Positions 12,001 to 22,675 of a DNA stretch of 64,000 bases are shown here, in pieces (within the stretch, counting starts at the first letter, position 1; each line of letters opens with the position of its first letter). The notes under the pieces were generated by a model. The model made no database searches. It was not told the origin of the DNA and saw only the letters and a program-made list of their open reading frames with translations. The stretch is from Chionis minor. Lineage: Eukaryota > Chordata > Aves > Charadriiformes > Chionididae. The stretch spans positions 1,516,081-1,580,080 of the forward strand of contig VZSF01001145.1 of NCBI GenBank assembly GCA_013398295.1. The letters run 5' to 3'. The position numbers and the translations under genes are program-made.

Positions 12001-14900
12001 AAAGAGGACAGAAGTTCCTAATTTGAATGTAATCTCATCACTTCAGTGCTGAGCAGAATGCCATTAAATATGTCAGAGGCATATTTTAGCTGTAGGAAGT
12101 CCTTAGCACAAGATCTTGGGCAGTGTGACTGCTTAAGCAGTCCCTAAATGCCTCGTATATCTATTTCTATTGTTATTGTATCTTTCTCCTGGTTGTTTTT
12201 ATAGAAGGTTTTTAGGAGGAAATTGGCAATTAATTACAATAACAATAATGATTATTATTAGCTGTAATAAGAATAATGATAGAACAGAGTTTACCATCCA
12301 CATAAAATGCCACCAAACCTAGATAAATGAAATCAGTACAGAAAATATATGGGTATGAAATTCATAAAGTAATTTCCTTCAGTGTTGTTATCATATCTTC
12401 TAGTGTAACCCAAGAAAATAGATGCTCACAATGAAGCTATAAATATTCATCTGCGCAACAAGCTTTCAGTCTCTCATCTTCTGCTATTGGTTTTTCATCG
12501 TCAGTAATGGTGTTACGTTATTTCCTTCAAAGCCAAGCGTGAGAAGGCATCAGGTGCACAATAGCAAAGTTAGAGATAATGCTTACTGAAATTAAATTCA
12601 CTCCCATTGAATCCTGATAAACATTTCTTATCTCCAGAGCCACTCCTGTGAAGAAATGTTTTTGTAATCTATTTGGCCATTAAGAGGAATAAAAGGGCTC
12701 TTGGGCCTGTTTCATCCCAGAATAAAGGATGTGGACACGTGCAATGCCCTGCACAAGGGGCCCCAGATCCTGCCTACTGGCTCCTAGCTCCTGAGTTAAT
12801 GCAAACAGTGTTATGTTCCCTAAAGGAATTTTATAGTTAGAAAGAGTTATATGGTAATAAGAGTTATATAGGTGCAATACACCTGGGGTATATAAAAATG
12901 CTCAAATTGCAACCCTTTCAAAGAAGTTATCATCCTTGGAAGCAGCTATAAACACATGTGAACAGGAACTAAAGGCTTAAAGGGGAAAAAAAGTCAGCTG
13001 AAGTTTTCTATTCGAGTTTCCCCTGCCCCCCTCCTATGAAATTCAAAGTTATATCAAAACCTATTGAAGTAACCCAGAGCCCTGTATGATGGAGCAATAC
13101 CAACTTATGAGAAACCATAATCCTAGTATGAAGCCATAACCATACAAATAACCCTCCTCTCTCTCAAAATAAATGACCGTAACAAAAAAAATCTATAAAT
13201 GCAGCTCTACACACACAACTGTATTTCATTTTTCTTTTTAAGAAACATGCCAGGAATCCTACTGATGTTGTTTTAATTCATTTCATTATATAGCTAGTTA
13301 TTTTCTAACCCCCTGAGGAAAATATTAAAGTAAAACAACATGTACTTATACGTTTAATTTAAGTAAAAAAAAATAATTGTTTCCATTCCACTTCTGCTTT
13401 CACTCTGCAATCTATTCTTTGAAAAGCAAAGTAGATTTTAATATTTGCTTTATTTTGAAATTTCCTGCTGAAAAAGGATTTAAAGGTTACTACAATAAAA
13501 ATTTCATTGTAGAATATAAATTATTTTTGACAAAAACCTGCTTTTCATCAGAAAGAAACCGATGCGTAATCTAGTCACTGTCCAAATACTGCAGTGAAGT
13601 TGCATAATCTTTCAGATAAAGTTGATTTCAGAGATGAGTTTTCTCAAACATTCCAGAAGAATTAAGGCGGTAAGACCGTCACAAAAACCCAAAGCAAGTT
13701 TTTCATGGAAACTATCAGGCAAACACAAAACCACCTCTTTTTTAACATCCAGGTGCACACAGATCTCACTGATCTACATAAACAAGAGCTGGAAAATCTC
13801 CTTTCCAAAAGGCATAGAAATGGCAGTTGTGAAAAGACAGATTTTTTTTTTTTTTTTCACTGTGTAACTCATGTGAGTTGTTTCAGATTAGCTTTCCTTT
13901 AAAAGAATAAATTAGAACAACATATCACAATGATCTCCCTTTAAGATAGGTTTTATGTCATACTTTCTAACACTTTTGAGGCATATGGCATTGGTGAGCT
14001 AATATGGTATCTGACTTCCTACCTCTTCTCATCTTTCTTAACACGGTAACACATATGAAAGACGGTTTTCAAAGACATGGGGGCCTGTGGGAGGTATTTC
14101 TAGCAAGAAACAAGAGGGAAGACAGCTGCAGACATAAGGCATATTGCTTGCAAAACTGGTTGCATGCATGTTAATGCTAATTACTTTAATACGAATGACT
14201 TTTGTATAAACAGTAATAAAAAGCTTTTTAAGAAGCAAGTAGGTTCCATTTCTTTCATGAACTTAAAAACATGTTTGCTAAGCTGATAGTTTTGAAAGGC
14301 TCATCCCTTTAAACTGAAACACATGTAATTATTCTAGGGGAGTTGTGCTTGCACAGCAACAAAACAAGCAAAATTCAAGCTACCTATTTTTACTGCTTAA
14401 ATCAAAGTCTCTTTCAACATACTCAAAAGCCTGGCAGGGTGGATGGAAGATGAATGACAGTCGTTGCAATACAGCCTTGGGGAACAGCTCCAGAGCATTG
14501 TTCTTAACAACCCTTTTACCTCTAAACCAGGTAAAGCAATATCCATGAATTAACTATTTATGCTGTGACTCTGCAGTAAATTTGGGCTACCATATTCTAT
14601 TGATTTAGCATACCTACAGTCACCGTTATGGCACAAAGAAATTGAGTTCTAATGTCATATTTAATCTTGCACATTGATTTTTAACAATATGAAGTCGAAA
14701 CAGGTTGTCTTATGAGCCAACTAAGAGTTGTAGATGTCAAATAGTTTCCTGGATAAAAAAGTATTCCAGACTTAACTGATAAATAAACCTCAAGGTTTTT
14801 TTACCCTATTGCCTTATTAAGGAAAGCCCAAACCACATTTGTTGAAGGCAAATCATTCATACGTTGCTATCCATACTTACCACCAAAGCTTGCTTCTCAT
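12001..14900. other. AT-rich repeat-free noncoding block
   Basis: This block is visibly richer in A and T than its flanks and contains no repeat I can name. It has clusters of TAAT/ATTA cores, for example in the run of TAA/AAT units at 12228-12280, and many short poly-A and poly-T stretches. Such composition is common in AT-rich introns, gene deserts and some conserved enhancers. The sequence alone does not say which. No open frame exceeds about 80 codons. Confidence 0.5.
13842..13857. repeat. Poly-T homopolymer (16 T)
   Basis: A pure run of sixteen T residues. No upstream LINE body or target-site duplication accompanies it, and birds have few processed pseudogenes, so I read it as a simple repeat rather than the tail of a retrocopy. 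Confidence 0.9.
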
Positions 14901-16130
14901 TTGACTTGTAATAAAACTCCTCAAACAAAAACCCTTCCAGGCAGGCAATACACCAATCTAGAATATGTTGAAATTGAAATAGGTCCATCTGTGTTGGCTT
15001 TTGGAAGAAGGGTAGAGGGTACAGAGCAGGAGAAATGTGTGTGCAATACCCTGACACTGCCTGGAGCACTCCAGGACTGTTGCAGCACTGTTGATAGCAC
15101 TTGTGGGGTTATGAAGCACTGCTCAAATTATAATGCTATCAGTAATATGATGCCAGTGTGAATGTTTCAGTGGGAGTTATCTGGGACAAAGCAAATTGGT
15201 TGCCTGTAGCCCAAGGTGGGATCATCCCGGGACTGGTCCTTGGGGTTCCCAAGCTTTAACCAACTCTGCGTTTCCTTCCCGAGCCTAAGATTTTTCATTT
15301 GAACTTCTCAGGGGTCTTGGTAGAAGACCGAGGCGGGGATTCTTAGATTTTATGGCTTTGGAGGAGCAGGCTCTTGCTGTCTCTTTGCTCCTTGTAGCCA
15401 GCCCACTTTCATTCTCAGAAGCAGCAGCAATGATGGATCTGGGATGGTACTGTCCCCTGTTAAAATTGATCCTTGGGTTTCTGAGTTTTGTAACCTAGTA
15501 CCTTGCTATCCAATCACCGAATACTTTGGGCATTAGCCAAGGGCATCATTATAGAACTACCAAGAAGATAAATAAAGCTGCCTGGATGGGGACAAGGGAA
15601 ACTGCTCTTCCTTGCAGTGACGTTATCTTGCCAGCTCAAGAAACTGAATTGGTTTGCAGAAGCTTCTTTCAGCACTTTGGAAAAATCTATCCTGCTTGCT
15701 CTTACAGCCAGGAGAGGATTAGTGAGCTTATGTTGTAGCAGTGCTTAACGAAATAAATTGATGGCAAGATCCCCTTGCAGCGGCCAAGGCTCAGACATGT
15801 GGCGCGGGTGCTGGCCTTGCTCCAAAGACCTGTGGTACAAAGGCACAGAGCAATGGGATGAGAAAAAGAAAGGTTGTCCCTTGGTCACACAGTCTGCCTT
15901 AGCAGGCTGGAAACAGGGGACGACTCTCTGGCCTACCTGGCTTGCATTTCTCCTTAGGAAAGTAACCCGTGTAATGAGCTTCTCAGGCTCAGCCGCAGGG
16001 CCAGCCTTGGGGCTTTCCTCCCTTTGCACCTGCTGCCAAGGCTTCCTAGCGATGTGTCTCTGTGCCAGCTGCAGTAACCCCAAACAGGAAGCAGCAAGGG
16101 GACGAGAGGAAGAAGGTACCTGGGAAGATG
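14901..16130. other. Unique noncoding sequence upstream of a CR1
   Basis: Mixed-composition sequence with no recognised gene. Overlapping frames of about 140 codons on both strands at 15745-16186 partly run into the CR1 that begins near 16131; neither resembles a known protein. The part just before the CR1 (15750-16120) is GC-richer than the rest of the region. Confidence 0.55.
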
Positions 16131-16573
16131 AAGGGACACAAAGACGATTAGGGGGCTGGAGCATCTTTCTTATGAGGAAAGGCTGAGGGAGTTGGGTCTT
16201 TTTAGTCTAGAGAAGAGAAGACTGAGGGGGGATCTCATAAATGTTTACAAATACCTAAAGGGAGGGTGTCAGGAGGAGGGGGCCAGGCTTTTTTCAGTAG
16301 TACCCAGTGATAGGACAAGGGGCAATGGGTATAAAATTGAATATAGGAAGTTCCACCTCAACATGAGGAGAAGCTTCTTTCCTTTGAGGGTGGCAGAGCA
16401 CTGGAAGAGGCTGCCCAGAGAGGTGGTTGAGTCTCCGACTCTGGAGACATTCCAAACCCACCTGGACGCCATCCTGTGCAATCTGCTGTAGGTGGACCTG
16501 CTCTGGCCAGGGGGGTTGGCCCAGATGATCTCCAGAGGTCCCTTCCAACCCTTAACTTTCTGTGATTCTGTGA
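16131..16573 (+). mobile_element. CR1 LINE, 5'-truncated, best-preserved copy in window
   Basis: This is a clear avian CR1 3' segment. It holds the end of ORF2, then a short 3' UTR of about 80 bases with the usual 'ggttggcccagatgatctcc' block and 'cagaggtcccttccaaccc', and it ends in the CR1-specific tandem terminus built on ATTCTGTGA. There is no poly-A tail, as expected for CR1. The left edge at about 16131 is a 5' truncation inside ORF2. The reading frame is open to its normal stop, and it matches the family pattern better than any other CR1 here, so it is probably the youngest. It cannot move on its own because the reverse transcriptase and endonuclease are missing. Confidence 0.95.
16132..16491 (+). 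pseudogene. CR1 ORF2 C-terminal remnant (about 119 codons)
   Basis: The frame is open from the truncation point to a TAG at 16489-16491. It encodes the well-known CR1 ORF2 C-terminal region: an [29 protein letters not shown] stretch at the N-terminal side, then [15 protein letters not shown], a [11 protein letters not shown] block, and a [12 protein letters not shown] block before the stop. In the family this region follows the reverse transcriptase domain; its exact role is poorly defined. No start codon belongs to it, because it is the tail of a much longer protein lost by 5' truncation. Long openness without internal stops suggests recent insertion rather than selection. I see no sign that the host uses it. 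Confidence 0.85.
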
Positions 16574-17285
16574 AGAGGCAGGACACATCTCTGTAGACAG
16601 GGAAAGTTTCCAAGGAGGAAGCTTGAATTTTTTCCCTTCTTTCTCTACCCACGGAATTCACCAGCTGGTTGAACTGGGAGGACAACCCACCTTGCAACAG
16701 GACTGATGTAGTAAAGAAGCAAAAGGTCTTGGCCTTCTGTTTCTCTAATGTAGAGCAAAACTAAAAAAGATGGGCAATAAAATGTGAAAGGAAAATTCCT
16801 GCTTTATGTTTGCTCATATTCAAGTTTCCTACCCTGTTTCCAAATTGCACCTGATATGTTTTTATTGGACCAAGATGTAAAAGCTAAATTCAATTGCAGT
16901 CATGATTTCTGACCCACTAAGTGTTACTGAGAATTATCTCTTCAGGCAGAGTAACTACTTAATACTGCATATCCCTTGCGTTCAGTCACAAAAGCTGCCT
17001 ACAGGGTCTAGCATTTCTAAACTGAGTGATTATCTGTTGCTAATTGCACTCTCTAGACAGACATGGGGAACAGACATATGGTTAGAAGAATGGCTCAATT
17101 TTTTTCTCCTTCCTTTGCTTTTGCTTCTTACTGCTAACGACAGCACTTCAGCTGTTTCCAGACCCTGAAAAATGTTGTAAAATCTGAAGGAGTCAGGGAA
17201 AAAAATTTGCAAACAGCAACTTCCCTTGGCAGAAACATTGTTACCCCCCACATTTCAAGGTGCTTTTCTGCCATGCAGCCAAGCC
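16574..17285. other. Unique noncoding sequence between two CR1 fragments
   Basis: AT-leaning sequence separating the well-preserved CR1 from an older CR1 tail. Frames are short and unrecognised. The part near 17160-17280 might be a further decayed stretch of the older CR1, but I cannot align it with confidence. Confidence 0.5.
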
Positions 17286-17406
17286 CAGTAGTGGAGAAGT
17301 CATTAAAAGCCTGGACAAAGCACTGGAAAATAGATGCTAGGGAAAATCTTGCATTGGCTCTGAGATAGGTGTAGTGGCCTAATTGGTCTTTTAACACAGT
17401 GATGAT
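17286..17406 (+). mobile_element. Old CR1 LINE 3' end fragment
   Basis: The segment follows the order of a CR1 tail: a 'ttaaaagcctggacaaagcactgg' part matching the end of ORF2, then 'cttgcattggctctg', then 'gtagtggcctaattggtc', the eroded form of the 'actagatgacctaatggtc' block, and a degraded terminus. Several substitutions break the reading frame. It lies in the same orientation as the CR1 at 16131-16573 but is clearly more diverged, so it is an earlier, independent insertion. Confidence 0.55.
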
Positions 17407-20400
17407 AGCTGCAGAGAGAGCATTTGTCTTGCAGCAAGGAGATCGATCAATCTCTGCAGGAGTGCTGGGTGGGAGCAGGGACTTTTAAAAAATGCTGTAG
17501 CAACCTGCTCATGGGGAGTGCTTGGCTGTTGTAGCTACTTATGGGCAGGCACAAGGCAAGGGAAGGGATTGCCCGAGCTGTGAAGTCAGCTCTCTGCTTT
17601 CATAACCATCTAACCCAGTTAATCCCTTCAGAAACCCACCAAGGTCTAAATTCAACCTCAGTTTTTTGCCTCCACTGGGCCTACTAGATAGGTGTTCTGT
17701 TACCTGGCCACACCTTATTTTGAGTATATATCTATACACAAAACAATGTATGTATCTTAACCTTTGCACTCCTGGCTTAAATAACTCTTTCCAATTGCTT
17801 TTATCTCTTGTCACCTTGTAAACAGGAATTAAATACAACCTTTACACACTGAGGAATCCCAGTTTGTTGATAATAACTCTGATTTCAGCAAGCATCTGAG
17901 CATTTCTCTTGCAGATCACACGTCCCTTAAGGTGCCAATGTATGGATATTTAAAGCAGGTTGGTAACACTGTGGACAACTTAAGCAAGTGGTCATAGAAA
18001 GCAAGGCTGGTAAAATGCTTGAGAGACGATCATATTAATCTTCACTGTCTCAAGGCTGGGTTAACAGCACCTCAGCCTTTGCAGAGGTGTTGCTTTTAGG
18101 AATTTGGGTAGGGAACACACTTAGGCTAGGCTAGGCTAGGACAGGCATCAACTCATGGGAACTCAACATCTACAGTGGGGATGTTTGCTGAGCTAGCCCT
18201 GCCTAAGACTGCGCTTGTAGTCAGCGGGGAGGAATAGGAGTGTTTAAATGTTGGGTAATTCGCCAGATCTATCTGGGAGATCAACGACAGGATGAGAAGA
18301 CCCACACCCAAAGTGCTTTTTCTCCGCTGCTGTTGAAGAGCCTAAGGAGATGGACTGAGATGGAAGTAGCTTTGATGTAGACATCTGTGTTTAGTGAAAT
18401 GAATCCTGCCTGAAGTAAATAACAGAAGGGCCTCTTGCACCTGAGCCCCTGGAGAGTGCAGGTGTAATTCATGTCCCTCAGGAGGGCCAAATTACCCTCT
18501 GGAGATGCCCAACTCACTGTTGGATGAGCAGGCTGCCTAATTGCTGCAGTTAACTTCCTGGATTTTGGTGGGATTCAGGAAGACCTTTCTCACTATCTCT
18601 GTCACACACTAAGCCTTTCTTTACCTTTTGAGGGATGGACAGTCTCTGGGCACTATGTGTGTGTGTACGTTATCTGCTAAAGAGGAGACCTGAGGCACGA
18701 TGTATGGTACCGGCATGTCTGATCCCATCCGTGTGTATTAGAGGGTGTAAACTAGGGCAGCACGGCTCATCTGATAGCTGCTCACCACAGTGAAGGGTGA
18801 TGACAAAAGCTGTTGTATGAAAGGGTAAAACTTCAAGTCTGTGGTCCTTATATGTGGAATACTCCGGAAAACAGATAGGTCCTGTAGACTTGTCCATGAC
18901 TTTGGCTACAAGGGAATTTGCAAATAATCAATGCTCAGGTACTTTTCAATGTCTACGGTAATGTTACTTTGAGGTCTAAATACTTTAATGGCCTAATTTA
19001 ATGCATAGAAAATCTAGAACTAATGTTAGTATGAGTCTACAAAGTCAGTGCCTAAAGCCTTATACCCATAGAGCATATTGTAGCTGTGACAACTTCGCAG
19101 CTACTGCTAGAGGAAGTATTTTCAGACATCATCAAGTTGGTTCCCTGTGGGCAAGATTACGGCAATCCCTTGAAGTTTAAGTCATCTTCTGAAGTTGTCA
19201 CTGGAGCAATGTAGTAAAGGATGAAAGAATACAAAGAGGTTAATCAGCATGGATAAGGATGTTGCCGTTATTCCCTCAGCAAGGGAAAGTTATTTTTCTT
19301 CCAAATATAGTTAGTTTGGCTGGAGATGTACAAAACTACATAAATGTACAAAGCAGAAGAACCTGAATCAAGATCTGTGAACTGCTGGTCATCCATGAAA
19401 CCTTGGAAAGCTACATGCTGCTGGTCAGTGGTGAGCACATGGCTTCATGCTCAGAGGGATCTTAACAGAGAATGAAGAACCACTCTGAGGAACTGCTTAA
19501 ACTCTCATTGCAGTGGCCTTGCCCTGCCACCACTTCTCTGCTGCTTCTCCCTGCATGACACACGACCTGGGATGGGGCTTATTTCTCCAAGGTGGCCTTT
19601 CAGACAGGCAGGTGCTTTTATAGAAAGACCAGTGTAGAGGTGATTGTCTAGTGCTCTACTGCTGATTTTCAGTACAGCAGTGGCATGTAGATACAAATTA
19701 AAAGATTAGAAACAGGTGTTTGAGTTGGGAAAAGGCTTTTAATTATGAAGAATATACTTGCTGACTGGTGGTTCTGCAGTTAAATGGGCCTGTCATCATG
19801 ATCCTGAGCTCTGTAAATAAACAACACCCAAACATTTAATATTAATTAGAAATGATACATAGACATATGCTAATATCGAAGCACAATGACATGTTCACAG
19901 ACTGCACAGCTGAAAAGAATTGTGGATTTTTGAGAAAACCCATCCCAGCTAGAATTATTTCTCTGGGGAAAGAAACCCCAAGGTGACCAATTTCCACGGA
20001 TCACAAATGATCTGCAAAAATTGGTCAGACTTTCCAATTATTTCTTGGCCTGATGACAGAGTGGGCGGGTTAGGTGCAAAACTGAACCATGCGGGTACAA
20101 AAAATGAGCTCTGCATCTTACAGCAGATGATTCAAAATGTTACTGCTTTTGTCTGTCCACCCCACCCCGCTGGCAGAAGAACAGAGAGCTGTGGAGCGAT
20201 ACCTTCTGAAACCACCACAGATGGTTACCTGGTGTATCTGAGCCCTCTGTTCACAGTCAGCATCTGCCGTGCAAAAAGCCTCAGCAGCTGCTTGTTCCTC
20301 CAGCCCGTCAGGCATCTGAGACACATTAGATCTCCCTTCCCTTGACTCTGTGTGACCTTGGCTGTGCTGGTGCCTTTGATGCTCCTGTCCTATTTGTTCC

Positions 20401-22620
20401 TTTTCCAAAGGATGAAGTGTTTTTTTCCTCCTGGGTTGTTCTGGCAGATGCTCTGACTCCAGAATCAACATTTTGTGTACTGCCTGGCCAAGCTGCAATC
20501 TGTCAGCATGTGGCTTACAAGGTTGTGCGTGGGAACCAAAGGAAGAAAAAGAAAGAGGAGACAGCTGAAGATAAGATAAGGGTGTGGGCTTGAGTAGGAA
20601 GGGGACCTTGTAGGAAATCACACCATCTAATAAAACACAGGTGATCTATTGCTGTTGTGGCCAACAGAACTATGCTGGTGCAGAACTGAGCTGGTCTTTC
20701 CTTATGGACCATTCCTCAGATTCCATGCCTCTTCAAAGAGTTTTTCTGCAGATGTTGAAAGTCCCCCCTCCCTGTGCTGAGACTTGGTGGCCTTGCAATG
20801 CCAGGGTCTCCCCTAGTGTTTCCAATCTTGTTCCTTTTAGCCCTGCTCTTTGGGTAGCTCTCATGACTCGGTCCTGAGACATGTTCTACCATGACGGGAA
20901 GAAAATAATCATCTCATTTTCGAAATCCAGGAGGCTTCAAAAATGGTGGTGGAAGGAAACAGGAGAATGCACGGATATATGCTTATGGAATTAATCCTCC
21001 AACTGAAATTCTATCATCAGTCAGGAAAAAAAAAATATCCTGCTAGCTGAAGCACAAATGACTGGTGATTTACCTTTTAATGACTATAAAATGTACTTTG
21101 CTCCAAAGAGCTTTGCTGGCGTGGATTTAGCACCAAGAAGGCATCCACGGTCCCTCCTCTGGAGTCTACTTGGATTGCTGAATAGCAAAACCAGTCAGCA
21201 GTGGCTCACAGCCCACCTCTAACGTAAAGCAGCAGTACTGAAATTATAGGGACCTAAAGACGGACTTGAGTAATCACACTCTGGGACTGAGTTAAAGGGT
21301 GTTACGGGGAGTGGGAAGGCTGGGAAGGGTTGTCAGCCTTCTGGGGCTCTCACCAGGGTAAATAGTTGCAACAGTTTGAGTTCCAACCTCAAACAGGAGG
21401 TTTTCAGAGGGACAACCATTGCTATTCCAGACTTATTTACTGGCCCTTTGCGAGGCAGTCTGCTGAGATCTTGCATCTTGTTTTTCCCTTTGCAGATGGA
21501 TTTTCTAGCATGGGAGTCTGTAGCTCAGGTGGCCAAGAATGGCAGAGCTGTTGCAGCTAAAGCTGAATTTCTTCTCAGACAATGCAACCAAAAGACGTAT
21601 ACAACATCACTGATAAATCTGAGCAGCCTGATTTATGTCTTGTCTTGTCCCTGGGTTAGGTGGGCTGATGACTTTCTTTATGGTGTCATCTTGGTCCTAC
21701 ACATGTATCTGGCTGTTGTGATCTAGCAGAGTTGACCTGATTTAGCCCCTTTGTATCTGCCTCTAAAACAAGCACTTTTATGTTGTCTGAGTCTCCTTCC
21801 AATTCCTTCTCACAACACATCATTCTCCTCCCTGGCAGACTTGTACAGTTAAAAGTTAAGGACCAAAAGGAAAAAAAAAAAACCTATCTAGCAAAGACAA
21901 ATAAATGAACAATACACATGAAAACGGCTTGCCTTGAAACTTAAATTGCTTGTTAACTTTCTTCTGCTTTTGACAGGGAAACGTATTATTTCCAGTGCCC
22001 CAGCCTTAGGAGCTTGGCTGCTTTTCAATATCTGACTAGGGCTTCAATGTTGGGAATTTTATTGTCTTCAGCACCTGCAAAGGCAAAGCTAATAAGTAAC
22101 TGAAATTTCAAGGTAGAGTTTGACGCTGTTGTGTTTGTTAATTGAATTTTCAGCCTGATTTCCTAAGGAAACAAAGCTTGCTAGCTGTATGCATGTGTCT
22201 TGCCATAAAATTTTAAACCAAAAATTCACTAGGAATGGTACCCAGAAAGGTATAGGACGTGTCCAATTAGAGATGAGAACTTATTTCTAGTCTCCAAAAA
22301 GGAAGAAAAAAAGCAATGTGAGGACTTCTTTGAGTATCCCTGGGCAAATCCACACAGAAGCATACAGCCCAAGTGCTCCAACGCAACAGGAAGCCTTCAC
22401 CCTGATCTTGCACCATGTCCTAGTGCATTTTAAATCTTTTGCTGAGCCATTTCAGTTGTAGGCTGAATGCTATTTGTCCTGACAAACATCTCATGCCTCC
22501 AGTGGGAGGCGTGGACCATCCTCCTTCACTTCATGTTGATTGCACCTAGGTTCTGGCCTCCACTACATCTGGGGCCAAAAATCTTTGGCAGCATGTTAGG
22601 AAGATTTTGGGTGATCCAGG
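17407..22620. other. Unique noncoding sequence, no gene seen
   Basis: About 5.2 kb without a recognised gene. The largest frame, minus strand 20118-20621 (167 codons), is compositionally unremarkable and overlaps frames on the other strand. A short pentamer repeat lies at 18121-18140. A 'ctgtgtgaccttgg' near 20350 resembles the core of MIR SINEs, but the flanks do not support that. Nothing else can be named. Confidence 0.55.
18121..18140. repeat. Short GGCTA pentamer repeat
   Basis: Nearly four tandem copies of a five-base unit (GGCTA/TTAGGC-like phase). It is too short and of the wrong unit to be telomeric sequence. Confidence 0.8.
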
Positions 22621-22675
22621 TTCTCCTCAGAAGATGGGCAGATGACCTGGGGAAGTCCTTTCCAGTGCTTTTATG
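22621..22675 (+). mobile_element. Possible decayed CR1 3' end
   Basis: A 'gggcagatgacctggggaagt' segment followed by 'cctttccagtgctttta' resembles the penultimate block of CR1 3' UTRs ('agatgacctnnagaggtcccttccagccc'). The terminal octamer repeats are lost and no ORF2 part is recognisable upstream. Chance similarity cannot be ruled out for so short a match. Confidence 0.3.

Noticed and set aside
13842..13857. Poly-T as a retrocopy tail
   Set aside because: No intronless coding body or target duplication flanks it, and CR1, the main avian LINE, does not produce poly-A tails.
16269..16697. 142-codon minus-strand frame
   Set aside because: It is antisense to the well-preserved CR1 ORF2 tail at 16132-16491, which explains its length.
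18121..18140. Telomere-like TTAGGC repeat
   Set aside because: The unit is a five-base GGCTA, not TTAGGG, and there are under four copies.
20340..20375. MIR core-like 'ctgtgtgaccttgg'
   Set aside because: Only 14 bases match; the following sequence does not continue as MIR.
20118..20621. 167-codon minus-strand frame
   Set aside because: No domain, overlaps frames on the other strand, and is within chance length for this much sequence.
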